This document shows positions 49,599-57,555 of a stretch of 64,000 bases of DNA, one piece after another. Made by a program: the position numbers and the translations under genes. Positions within the stretch are counted from its first letter, which is position 1. Each line of letters begins with the position of its first letter. The notes under the pieces are model-generated. The model was not told the origin of the DNA. It saw only the letters and a list, made by a program, of their open reading frames with translations, and did no database searches. The DNA comes from an uncultured Clostridia bacterium (lineage in GTDB: Bacteria; Bacillota; Clostridia; Christensenellales; Borkfalkiaceae), in the NCBI GenBank assembly GCA_949282385.1, contig CASDOP010000006.1:1-64000 (forward strand), written 5' to 3'.

Positions 49599-51428
49599 TC
49601 AGAAGGCTATTTTGAGTATCCTGTCTACGCCCGCATAGTCCTTGACGACCATTGCGTAATCGCGCTTTTCAAACATTTTTAAAATATCTTCCGCCTGACC
49701 TTCGCCGCACTCCAGAATGAGCATGCCGCCCTTTGCGATATAGCGGGAAATTTCCTTGGAAAGTCTGCGATAGAAATCAAGTCCGTCCTCGCCGCCGTCG
49801 AGGGCAACGCGCGGTTCATAGTCGCGCACTTCCTTCTGTAACCCGGCAATATCGCCGCTCTTTATATAAGGAGGATTGCACACGATGAGGTTGAACCTGC
49901 CGTGAACCTTGGAAAACATGTCGCTCTGCACGAACTCGACGTCCACAGAGTTGAGATTGGCGTTTTCTCTTGCCAGCATTATAGCCGCATCCGAGACGTC
50001 CGCCGCGGTAACCTGAACTTTTTTCGCCTTGCAATTTTTTGCGATTGCGATGGCTATGCAGCCGCTGCCCGTGCATAAGTCTAGCACTTTGTCGCCGTCT
50101 TCCACCGTGCGGACGGCGTTTTCTGCAAGAATTTCCGTTTCGGGACGGGGAATAAGCACGCGCTCGTCCACCTTTATCGTGCAGCCGTAAAATTCGGTGT
50201 CGCCTATCACGTACCAGAGCGGTCTGCCCGCCAGACGCTTTTTGGATATTTCGTCTATCTTTTTAGCCTCGCTGGGCTTGATTACGCGCGAAGAATTTTC
50301 CAGTTCGCTGCGGTTAATGCCCAGAACTATGGAATATATCCACTCGGCGTCGCTCTCGTCGACCTGAGCTTCGGCAAACTGTTTTTTGGTTTCCGCAAGC
50401 ATTTCGGGAAGTATTCCGCCCGTAACGAAGCGAGTTTCGGGCAGTTCGGGGTCGGCGTCCATTTCCATTGCCGCATTGAACGCGGCGATTGCCACCTCTA
50501 TCATCTCGAGGTCGGGTTCGCGCGTCGTGAGCGTTTTCTGAAGAAGCATGCCGGGCGATTTGATTACTTTTGACACGGGTCCGTGGAATTTTGCGAGAAG
50601 TTTTAAAACTTCGTAACCGACGCCCGCGATTACGGGCAGAAGCACTATTTCGACGCCCAGCCTTGCAAGGAAGCGAAGCGCGCCGTTAGAAATGTTCTGC
50701 AGACCGATTGCCCAGTAAACGAGGGAAATTATTACTATGTTGACAATTAAAACTATGAACAGGAAGGACGTGCCGCACCTGTCGTGAATGCGCGAGCAGG
50801 AAGCGACGTTTTCGGGCGTGAGCGGCAGACCTTTTTCGTAGCAGTTTATGGTCTTATGCTCTGCGCCGTGATAGGCGTAAAGGCGCCTTATGTCCTTAAG
50901 AAGAAGTATGAGGGCGAGGTAAGCGAGAAAAATTACAAGTTTGACCGCGCCCAGCACGACGTATTCCCACACTGTTCCCGCAAACGAAGGGAAAAGCTCG
51001 GAAAGTCCGTTTACCGCGAGGTTGGGCAGGAATATGAACAGAACCACGGCGAGAACTGCGCCCAGCACGACCGAAAACAGGGACATAACCTGCGTTAAGT
51101 CCTTTTTGAATTTTTCGGCGAACCAGCGCTGAAGCCTTCCCGGCTCTTCCTCGTCTTCGCCGTACACCTGCGCGCTGCGCATAAGAGCGCGCGTGCCGCG
51201 CACGAGCGAAGAAAACATGTTTACCACGCCCCTGACGAAGGGTATCTTTGCCGCCTTCTGAACCGACGGCGAGGAGTTGAGGCGCAGCCTTTCGACCTGA
51301 ACGGCACCCTCGGTATCGCGAACAGCGGTGCAGTATGACGTTTTGCCCTGCATCATAACGCCTTCCAGAACGGCTTGCCCGCCGACGGAAGTAATATTCA
51401 ATTTACACTTTTTAGCTTTATCCGACAT
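49599..51428 (-). CDS. prmC: DUF1385 membrane protein fused to PrmC methyltransferase
   Basis: A 609-residue fusion. Residues about 1-320 are a DUF1385 membrane protein (VGGQAVLEGVMMQGKTSYC, about four spans, YHGAEHKTINCYEKG). Residues about 345-609 are PrmC, which methylates the release-factor GGQ glutamine: GRPLWYVIGDTEFYG, RPETE, VLDLCTGSGCIAIAIA and catalytic NPPYIKSG. These are usually two adjacent genes; here one uninterrupted frame joins them, which would tether PrmC to the membrane. Between rpmE and prfA, as in other Firmicutes. Confidence 0.93.
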   Translation of the reverse strand: MSDKAKKCKLNITSVGGQAVLEGVMMQGKTSYCTAVRDTEGAVQVERLRLNSSPSVQKAAKIPFVRGVVNMFSSLVRGTRALMRSAQVYGEDEEEPGRLQRWFAEKFKKDLTQVMSLFSVVLGAVLAVVLFIFLPNLAVNGLSELFPSFAGTVWEYVVLGAVKLVIFLAYLALILLLKDIRRLYAYHGAEHKTINCYEKGLPLTPENVASCSRIHDRCGTSFLFIVLIVNIVIISLVYWAIGLQNISNGALRFLARLGVEIVLLPVIAGVGYEVLKLLAKFHGPVSKVIKSPGMLLQKTLTTREPDLEMIEVAIAAFNAAMEMDADPELPETRFVTGGILPEMLAETKKQFAEAQVDESDAEWIYSIVLGINRSELENSSRVIKPSEAKKIDEISKKRLAGRPLWYVIGDTEFYGCTIKVDERVLIPRPETEILAENAVRTVEDGDKVLDLCTGSGCIAIAIAKNCKAKKVQVTAADVSDAAIMLARENANLNSVDVEFVQSDMFSKVHGRFNLIVCNPPYIKSGDIAGLQKEVRDYEPRVALDGGEDGLDFYRRLSKEISRYIAKGGMLILECGEGQAEDILKMFEKRDYAMVVKDYAGVDRILKIAF

Positions 51429-51485
51429 TTTCTTCTATATTATATTCATTAAGTCGCGCATCATGCGGGCGCATGCGCGCGCATA

Positions 51486-51516
51486 CAAAAAAGGGCTTCA
51501 AATGAAGTTTGAAGCC
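51486..51516 (-). terminator. rpmE terminator
   Basis: A perfect 9-bp stem (51494-51502 / 51508-51516) with a 5-base loop is followed by CTTTTTT on the minus strand. Confidence 0.8.
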
Positions 51517-51527
51517 GAGGTTTTTTG

Positions 51528-51731
51528 TTAAATATTGTATCTTTTCTTAAACTTGTCTACACGACCGCCGGTGTCCACGAGCTTCTGCTTGCCGGTAAAG
51601 AAGGGATGGCACTTGCTGCAAATATCTACCTTGAGCGTATCACCTTTCTTCGTGGTGCCAGTTTTGAACGTTGCGCCGCAAGCGCATACAACCGTCACTT
51701 CATGATAATCGGGATGTATTTCGGGCTTCAT
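51528..51731 (-). CDS. rpmE: 50S ribosomal protein L31, zinc-binding type
   Basis: A 67-residue L31 bridging the ribosomal subunits. Cysteine pairs CAC and CSKC mark the zinc-containing form, which in other bacteria is swapped for a Cys-less paralog when zinc is scarce; none is seen here. GAGGTGA precedes the ATG. It begins the prmC-prfA neighbourhood but has its own promoter and terminator. Confidence 0.96.
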   Translation of the reverse strand: MKPEIHPDYHEVTVVCACGATFKTGTTKKGDTLKVDICSKCHPFFTGKQKLVDTGGRVDKFKKRYNI

Positions 51732-51769
51732 TTATCTCACCTCGCTGTTATTTCTTGTAATGCTAAACT

Positions 51770-51798
51770 ATTATATATAAAAAAATTCTTCAAGTCAA
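51770..51798 (-). promoter_or_regulatory. rpmE promoter
   Basis: On the minus strand TTGACT (51793-51798), a 17-bp spacer and TATAAT (51770-51775). Confidence 0.75.
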
Positions 51799-51876
51799 TT
51801 AATTTTCCGCTTCAAATAAAATTTTTTACATTAGCCACTCAAATTAAGTAATTTTGAGCTTTTTCGGGCAAATGGG

Positions 51877-51905
51877 TTGATTTACTCGCCCGCTTGGCGT
51901 ATAAT
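51877..51905 (+). promoter_or_regulatory. Promoter of the oxidoreductase gene (leaderless)
   Basis: TTGATT (51877-51882), a 17-bp spacer and TATAAT (51900-51905). The predicted start at about 51912 is 2 bases before the ATG, with no Shine-Dalgarno. Confidence 0.65.
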
Positions 51906-51913
51906 ATGCGTGT

Positions 51914-52930
51914 ATGGATAATTGGATTTTAGCCGGTCCCAAGATGTTGGTGAGAAAGCCGCAGAGCGAACTTACCCTTCTTCCCGACCAAGTTAAAGTT
52001 AAAGTAAGCTACGTTTTAGCCAGCAATTACGACGCTTTGTGCTATGCTGGCGAGCTGCCCGTCGCCTATCCCAAGACGGCGGGAAGATTTGCCGTGGGCA
52101 TTGTTACCGAATGCGGGGACAAGGTTTACGGCATTGAAAAGGGCGCGCGCGTGTTCATTGAAGGCACCCGTCCGTGCGGTAAGTGCATGCACTGCAAGCG
52201 CGGCGACTTCGAAGAATGCGAACACGTTCAGATTGCGGGGCTGGACTTCGACGGCTTTTTGCGCGATTTCGTCGTGTGCGATTACAGAAGAGTTGCCGTT
52301 TTGCCCGACGAAATAGACGATTTGCAGGCGCTTTGCATAGAACATGTTGCTTTTGCAGAAAATATTTACGATAAATTAAATCTGTCTGCGGGCAGCAGAG
52401 TGGCAATCGTCGGCGGAAACACGATGGCATACATTCTCGCTCAGGTGGCGATGTACCATAAGCTCGTACCCGTCGTCATCGACGACAACCCCGAAGGTCT
52501 GGAAAGGCTGAGAAAATCGGGCGTATTCTATTCCATCCTTTACGACGACGATCTGGACGCCAACATAGCCGAAGCGACGAGCGGTATAAATTGCGACGCC
52601 GCAATCTATATTTCCTGCTCCAAAATCAACCCCGACATAGCCTCCCGCGTGCTGGCGAGAGACAAGACGCTCGTTTTAGAGGGAATGTCGTCGCTGCGCT
52701 TCAAGCTCGACTCCATACCCCTTTTCAGGCACAACATCCGCGTGTTTACCGTAACCGACGGATACTGCTACACCGAGTCGGCTATAAACATGATACTTCA
52801 CGGCGCTATAGACCTCGACGTTTTAGACAAGGAAATACTTTCCGACTTCGACGCCGCAGCCGTGCTTTCGGCAAAACTTGCAGATGTGTCGCACGATAGC
52901 AAAATGACCGTCTTCAAACTTATTCTCTGA
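51914..52930 (+). CDS. Zinc-type alcohol dehydrogenase-like protein lacking catalytic zinc
   Basis: A 338-residue medium-chain dehydrogenase/reductase fold. The structural zinc cysteines Cys88, Cys91, Cys94 and Cys102 are intact. The catalytic zinc ligands are not: the usual C-x-SD is replaced by SNYD near residues 37-40, and GHE is GRF at residues 57-59. The nucleotide-binding loop is also altered (IVGGNTMAY in place of G-x-G-x-x-G). The protein may therefore be non-enzymatic or use another chemistry. Leaderless promoter; ends at a hairpin that overlaps the next gene's start. Confidence 0.85.
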   Translation: MDNWILAGPKMLVRKPQSELTLLPDQVKVKVSYVLASNYDALCYAGELPVAYPKTAGRFAVGIVTECGDKVYGIEKGARVFIEGTRPCGKCMHCKRGDFEECEHVQIAGLDFDGFLRDFVVCDYRRVAVLPDEIDDLQALCIEHVAFAENIYDKLNLSAGSRVAIVGGNTMAYILAQVAMYHKLVPVVIDDNPEGLERLRKSGVFYSILYDDDLDANIAEATSGINCDAAIYISCSKINPDIASRVLARDKTLVLEGMSSLRFKLDSIPLFRHNIRVFTVTDGYCYTESAINMILHGAIDLDVLDKEILSDFDAAAVLSAKLADVSHDSKMTVFKLIL

Positions 52931-52947
52931 CATATAAACGCTTTCAG

Positions 52948-52980
52948 CCGCGCAGACCTTAAGGTTATGCGCGGTTTTTT
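52948..52980 (+). terminator. Terminator overlapping the cardiolipin synthase start
   Basis: A stem CCGCGCA/TGCGCGG (52948-52954 / 52968-52974) with an inner palindrome ACCTTAAGGT runs into six T (52975-52980). The ATG of the next gene (52967) lies at the base of its right arm. Confidence 0.65.
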
Positions 52981-54319
52981 CAGTTTTGTTTTTTCCCGTC
53001 TGTTCATCAGCTTTTTATTGCTCGCGGCATATATTGCGTGCATTATACTTCTTTGCATATATCTGCCTTCCGTACTTTCGGTAGGCGCGGCGGCGGCAGG
53101 CACTTTCATACTCTCCTCCGCTGCTGCGCTTCGGGCGATGAGCAGTAATCATCCCGCCGAATACCGCTGCGGCAGGCTGTTTTTAATAGCCGCCCTGCCC
53201 CTCGTGGGCGCGGCGCTCTATTTTGCCTCCGCCCTCAGAAAAAAGCCCGACTGGGGACACCTTGAAGTGAGCGGCGAAGCGCGAGGCAACTGCCGATATT
53301 ATCCCGACGGAAGCGAGTTTTTCGACGACCTTTTCGCCGCCGTGGAGGGTGCGAAAGAGAGCATTTACCTTGAATTTTACATCTTTTCCGACGGACAGAT
53401 TTTCGGCAGACTGTACGCACTGCTGACCGACGCTCTGAAGCGGGGCGTCGAAGTCAGAATTATCGCCGACGCGCTGGGCTGCGCGCTCAGGCTGCCCAAA
53501 AAAAAGTTCAGAGCGCTGCGCAGGGCGGGCGCGGGAATTAAAATTTTTAACGGACTGTTTCCCCCGCCCCTTTCAAGGCTCAACTACCGCGACCACAAAA
53601 AAATTGCCGTAATAGACGGCGCTATAGCTTTTTCGGGCGGAATAAACATAGCCGACGAATATGCCGACATCACCCGTCCTCACGGCAAGTGGAAGGACTG
53701 CGCCTTCCGCACGGACGGAAGCGCGGCAACCTTTTTCAACGAGCTGTTTTTATCATGCTGGGAGGGCGACAGAGAGTGCGTTCTTCCGCCGAGCGCGGGA
53801 GATAAAATCATTCCCACGTGCGACTGTCCGCCCGAGCATACGGGGCGGGGAAGCGCGGCGATTGCGCGCGCGATTTACGCCGCAGAAAGGCGCGTTTGGG
53901 CGTTTACCCCCTACCTATGCCTCGACGAACGGCTTTTTGCAGCCTTTGAAGACGCCGTAAGGCGCGGCGCGGACGTAAAGATTATAATACCCGCCGTACC
54001 CGACAAAAAGGCGGCTTACGCGCTGACGTGCGACTGCGCCGCGCGACTTAAAGAGCGCGGCGCGGACATATACGTTTACACCCCTGGGTTCATGCACGCA
54101 AAGGCGGTGATATGCGACGACGACTGCTTTTTGGGAAGCTATAACCTCGATTTTCGCTCTATGTGGCTGAACAGCGAATGCGGCGCGCTGTTCAAAGGCG
54201 GCATAACGCGCGACGTCGCCGACGACTTCACAGAGTGCCTGAGGCTTTCTTCGCCTTTCGATGTAAAGCCAAAAAGATGGGCGGCAAAGGCGTTCAGGCT
54301 GTTCGGTCCGCTTGCCTAA
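52967..54319 (+). CDS. cls: Cardiolipin synthase (PLD family)
   Basis: A 450-residue membrane-bound phospholipase D-type cardiolipin synthase. Two or three N-terminal spans (about residues 7-90) precede two PLD catalytic motifs: HKKIAVIDG (in YRDHKKIAVIDGAIAFSGG) and HAKAVICDD. It condenses phosphatidylglycerol into cardiolipin. The start at 52967 keeps the FSRLFI N-terminal motif of the family but sits inside a terminator-like hairpin with only AAGG 2 bases upstream, so the true start or its control is uncertain. Confidence 0.9.
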   Translation: MRGFFSFVFSRLFISFLLLAAYIACIILLCIYLPSVLSVGAAAAGTFILSSAAALRAMSSNHPAEYRCGRLFLIAALPLVGAALYFASALRKKPDWGHLEVSGEARGNCRYYPDGSEFFDDLFAAVEGAKESIYLEFYIFSDGQIFGRLYALLTDALKRGVEVRIIADALGCALRLPKKKFRALRRAGAGIKIFNGLFPPPLSRLNYRDHKKIAVIDGAIAFSGGINIADEYADITRPHGKWKDCAFRTDGSAATFFNELFLSCWEGDRECVLPPSAGDKIIPTCDCPPEHTGRGSAAIARAIYAAERRVWAFTPYLCLDERLFAAFEDAVRRGADVKIIIPAVPDKKAAYALTCDCAARLKERGADIYVYTPGFMHAKAVICDDDCFLGSYNLDFRSMWLNSECGALFKGGITRDVADDFTECLRLSSPFDVKPKRWAAKAFRLFGPLA

Positions 54320-54340
54320 ATTGCGGCGTTATGATAAAAT
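54312..54340 (+). promoter_or_regulatory. Promoter of the HAD-yfcE operon (leaderless)
   Basis: TTGCCT (54312-54317), a 17-bp spacer and TAAAAT (54335-54340). The predicted +1 is 54347, the A of the ATG. The promoter overlaps the 3' end of the cardiolipin synthase gene. Confidence 0.6.
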
Positions 54341-54346
54341 TTAAGC

Positions 54347-55135
54347 ATGATTAAATTTATTGCAAGCGACCTGGACGGAACTCTCCTTCCGCCCGACAAG
54401 ATAATTCCGCCCGAGACATTCGGATATATCGCGATAATGAAAGAGCGCGGCATGGTATTTGCGCCCGCAAGCGGCAGACAGCTGCCCAACCTCAAAAAAT
54501 TGTTTGCTCCCGTTCTGGACAAAATTGCAATTATAGCCGAAAACGGCGGCATAGCCTGGGCAGACGGAAAAATTATTTTTACCGACCCCACCCCCGCCGA
54601 AGGCGTTACATACGCCCTGGGAATTATTAATGAACAGCAAGGATTATATCCCCTGCTTTCCTGCGCGGACTGCGCATATTACAGCAGCGACTATCCGCAG
54701 TTTGTCCAAACGCTGTTGCGCTCCTACTCTTCCGCAAAAAAAGTTGACGACCTTTTCAAAGTTGCGCAAAACGAGCAGGTGATGAAAATTTCCGTCTGGG
54801 ACAGCAAGCCGTGCGCCGAACACGGCGGAATAATTCTTCCGCCCCTCATAAAAGGTTTGCGCACGATGATTTCGGGCTACGACTGGCTGGACGTTTCCGC
54901 CCCCTGCGCCAACAAAGGCAGGGCGTTTAATGCGCTTTTACACTACTTCGGCATCGATAGGGATGAGAGCGTTGCTTTCGGCGACCACATGAACGATTAC
55001 GAGATGCTGTGCGCCGCGGGAAAGGCTTACGTAACCTCCAACGCGTTTCCCCTCCTCAAACAGAAAATAGGCGAAGAGATACCTTCCAACGCGCAATACG
55101 GCGTAATTAAAAAATTAGGAGAAATTTTAAAATGA
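54347..55135 (+). CDS. Cof-type HAD-IIB phosphatase
   Basis: A 262-residue haloacid dehalogenase phosphatase: nucleophile Asp8 in SDLDGT, motif II SGR, motif III lysine in the C-terminal half, and GDHMNDYEML. The C2B cap type suggests a sugar phosphate or similar small substrate. It overlaps the phosphoesterase gene by 4 bases. No Shine-Dalgarno; the mRNA is probably leaderless. Confidence 0.92.
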   Translation: MIKFIASDLDGTLLPPDKIIPPETFGYIAIMKERGMVFAPASGRQLPNLKKLFAPVLDKIAIIAENGGIAWADGKIIFTDPTPAEGVTYALGIINEQQGLYPLLSCADCAYYSSDYPQFVQTLLRSYSSAKKVDDLFKVAQNEQVMKISVWDSKPCAEHGGIILPPLIKGLRTMISGYDWLDVSAPCANKGRAFNALLHYFGIDRDESVAFGDHMNDYEMLCAAGKAYVTSNAFPLLKQKIGEEIPSNAQYGVIKKLGEILK

Positions 55136-55674
55136 AATTTATAATAGCTTCCGACATACACGGTTCTGCATTCTGGTGCGAAAAGCTGGCAAAGGCATTT
55201 GAAGACGAAAAGGCAGAAAAGTTTCTGCTGCTCGGCGACATACTCTACCACGGACCGAGAAATCCTCTGCCCGACGGATATGCGCCAAAGGAAGTCGTTT
55301 CTCTTCTTACGCCCTTAGCGGACAAAATTATATGCGTCAGGGGCAACTGCGACAGCGAAGTCGACCAGATGGTGCTGCCCTTCAACGTATCTTCCGACTA
55401 TGCCTCCGTATTTGCCGACGGCATAACATTTCACTTATCGCACGGACACAGACCCGTACCCGCCCTTTCGCGCGGCGAAGTTTACCTTACGGGACACACT
55501 CACGTTCCCATGAACGCAGTCGAAGGCAACGGGTTTCTGCACCTCAATCCAGGCTCAATATCCCTGCCGAAGGAAGGCAGCAGACACGGATATATCCTTT
55601 ACGAAAACGGACTTTTCACCTTTAAAGATTTTGAAGGAAATTGCCTGGGCGAATGCCGACATTTGACAAAATAA
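55132..55674 (+). CDS. yfcE: YfcE-type metallophosphoesterase
   Basis: A 180-residue phosphodiesterase of the YfcE/MJ0936 family. Metal-binding motifs are SDIHG (8-12), GDILYHG, GNCDS and GHTHVP. It hydrolyses phosphodiesters in vitro with Mn(II); the cellular substrate is unknown. Translationally coupled to the HAD phosphatase. Confidence 0.92.
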   Translation: MKFIIASDIHGSAFWCEKLAKAFEDEKAEKFLLLGDILYHGPRNPLPDGYAPKEVVSLLTPLADKIICVRGNCDSEVDQMVLPFNVSSDYASVFADGITFHLSHGHRPVPALSRGEVYLTGHTHVPMNAVEGNGFLHLNPGSISLPKEGSRHGYILYENGLFTFKDFEGNCLGECRHLTK

Positions 55675-55703
55675 ACTAACTTACATAAATTTTTATAAAA
55701 ACT

Positions 55704-55731
55704 TTGACATCATGCAAATGTGTGATATAAT
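55704..55731 (+). promoter_or_regulatory. Promoter of the small membrane protein pair
   Basis: TTGACA (55704-55709), a 16-bp spacer and a perfect TATAAT (55726-55731); leader of about 97 bases to the first gene, with a GCCGCG/CGCGGC hairpin near 55757-55785. Confidence 0.8.
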
Positions 55732-55834
55732 ATTAGCGTGAGAATGTTTTCCGCCTGCCGCGAATATAATGTAATACGCGCGGCAAACCGCAGAATTCGT
55801 TTCTTTCAATTTATAAAAATAAGGAGACGTGAAA

Positions 55835-56056
55835 ATGACTTGGTTCAACAGACAGAGCCGCTTGGTTCAGATAATCCTGCTGCTCATCCCCGGCGTTAAC
55901 TGGATTGTGGAAATCTTTGTAAGATGGTCTACATTCCTCAAGAAAGGCGGTCTTATAAGACTTATTGTAAGTATCCTCGTTACCGTATTCGGTATTATAT
56001 TCGGCTGGATTGACCTCATCTGGGTACTTCTTTTCAAGAAACTTCTTCTGCAGTAA
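55835..56056 (+). CDS. Small two-span membrane protein A
   Basis: A 73-residue protein, MTWFNRQSRLVQIILLLIPG..., with two membrane helices and a short basic loop (FLKKGGLIR). The ATG is preferred over an upstream GTG because AGGAG lies 8 bases before it. It shares its framework with the next gene (WFxxQSRxVQxxLLxIP, W..E..VR, GW...LD). Not recognised; strong promoter and Shine-Dalgarno imply high expression. Confidence 0.8.
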   Translation: MTWFNRQSRLVQIILLLIPGVNWIVEIFVRWSTFLKKGGLIRLIVSILVTVFGIIFGWIDLIWVLLFKKLLLQ

Positions 56057-56098
56057 TCGCGTTTGCCGCAAAGGCAAATACTTTAAAAGAGGTAAATT

Positions 56099-56335
56099 TT
56101 GGACTTCGACAGATGGTTTTACTCGCAAAGCCGCGCCGTGCAGGTGCTGCTTTTGATAATTCCCGTAATCGGATGGTGCTGCGAATGCCTCGTAAGGCTG
56201 GGCGTACTTTTGCGCACGCGCAGCCCGCTGCACCTCATAGTATTTCTGCTCTTCCTCTTTATCGGCTGGGGCTGGATACTGTGTTTGCTTGACATCTTGT
56301 ATCTCCTCGTTACGGGCAGGCTGTTTCTCGCCTGA
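56099..56335 (+). CDS. Small two-span membrane protein B, paralog of A
   Basis: A 78-residue protein starting at TTG with GAGG 7 bases upstream. It repeats the pattern of its neighbour: WFYSQSRAVQVLLLIIPVIGWCCECLVR ... GWGWILCLLDILYL. Loop contents differ and it has two extra cysteines. The two look like products of a tandem duplication. Function unknown. Confidence 0.75.
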   Translation: MDFDRWFYSQSRAVQVLLLIIPVIGWCCECLVRLGVLLRTRSPLHLIVFLLFLFIGWGWILCLLDILYLLVTGRLFLA

Positions 56336-56348
56336 ATTAATCGAATTT

Positions 56349-56387
56349 AAAAGCCCCGCTGAACTTAAAGTTCAGCGGGGCTTTTTT
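56349..56387. terminator. Bidirectional terminator between the small membrane genes and the pectin operon
   Basis: A perfect 16-bp stem (56350-56365 / 56369-56384) with a TAA loop ends in T on both strands. It serves both converging transcripts. Confidence 0.9.
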
Positions 56388-56409
56388 AGCACATTTTTGC
56401 CTTATTTTT

Positions 56410-57540
56410 TTAAACTTTCTGCTGTTTGACCTCGGTATATGCCATGACGAACGGTCCCGTACCCTTGGCGTCGTTTTCGACGACGGGTTCGGAAATGTAG
56501 TATTCGAAAGTACCGTCGCGGCGGCGGTTGTTTTCAGGTCCGAGACCTGCCACAAGGCAGATGCCGCCCAGATTTAATTTGCCGTCGCTCTCGGTGAGAT
56601 AGCGTGAGCAAATTCCGTCGAAAATGCTCTTGCCTATGGCGGCAAAACGCTCGTCCACAAGTCCCAGCCTTGCGCCCTTCATCATCGCATACGCAATCAT
56701 TGCAGAGCCTGACGTTTCGAGGTAGTTGCCCTCTGCGCCCATTTTATCTATAACCTGATAAAACATGTGTCCGTCGCGGTCGATGTACTGTTCAAGTCCC
56801 TCTATCGTCGTGCGGAAAATGCGCGTGAGCGCTTCCTTTGCGGCGGGCGATTTGATATAGCCTATCGCGTCGACGAGACCTACGGTATACCAGCCGTCGG
56901 CGCGCAGCCAGAACGACTTGCTGAGTCCCGTCTTTTTATCCGCCCAGAACGCCTTTTTCGAGTAGTCCCAGCCGTGATAATACAGCCTCTTCGTGCCGTC
57001 GTACATGTTTTCGTATACGTTTGTAAACTGTCTTACGAGGTCGGAATAGTCGCCGTCGCCCCTCTCTCCTATATAGCGGCAGTAGAATACCTGCGCCATA
57101 TAAAGTCCGTCCAGCCAGACCTGGTCGGGATAAATTTTTTTGTGCCAGAAGTTACCTATGGCTATTCTCGGCTGACCGCATATCTGTCTGTGAAGGAGTT
57201 CTATCGCCTTGTTGTACTTTTCCTTGCCCGTTTCAGCGTACAAGTCGAAGAGAATTCTGCCCTCGTTGAGGTTGTCCAGATTGTAGGTTTCAAGGTCGTA
57301 GCCGCGTATAGAGCCGTCCTCAAACACATAGTAATCGACAAATTTATCGATGAAATCGAGATATTTCTTGTCGCCCGTCAGCTTATAGATGGTATACAGC
57401 GAAGTCATCATGCAGCCGTCGATATAGTTCCATGCGGGAGCTTTGCCGTGCCTGATGTTTTCTATGTTCCAAATGGGAGCTTCGGGTTTGGTATCTTGTA
57501 TAAGTCTGTCGATATACTTATCAATTATGCTGTAATCCAT
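56410..57540 (-). CDS. GH105/GH88 unsaturated glucuronyl hydrolase
   Basis: A 376-residue (alpha/alpha)6-barrel enzyme of the YteR/YesR type that releases the 4,5-unsaturated galacturonate from pectin oligosaccharides. Catalytic Asp144 lies in PDQVWLDGLYMAQVF, aligning with Asp143 of YteR. No signal peptide, so it acts in the cytoplasm. Last gene of the pectin operon. Confidence 0.92.
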   Translation of the reverse strand: MDYSIIDKYIDRLIQDTKPEAPIWNIENIRHGKAPAWNYIDGCMMTSLYTIYKLTGDKKYLDFIDKFVDYYVFEDGSIRGYDLETYNLDNLNEGRILFDLYAETGKEKYNKAIELLHRQICGQPRIAIGNFWHKKIYPDQVWLDGLYMAQVFYCRYIGERGDGDYSDLVRQFTNVYENMYDGTKRLYYHGWDYSKKAFWADKKTGLSKSFWLRADGWYTVGLVDAIGYIKSPAAKEALTRIFRTTIEGLEQYIDRDGHMFYQVIDKMGAEGNYLETSGSAMIAYAMMKGARLGLVDERFAAIGKSIFDGICSRYLTESDGKLNLGGICLVAGLGPENNRRRDGTFEYYISEPVVENDAKGTGPFVMAYTEVKQQKV

Positions 57541-57555
57541 ATTGCCTCCGGAATT

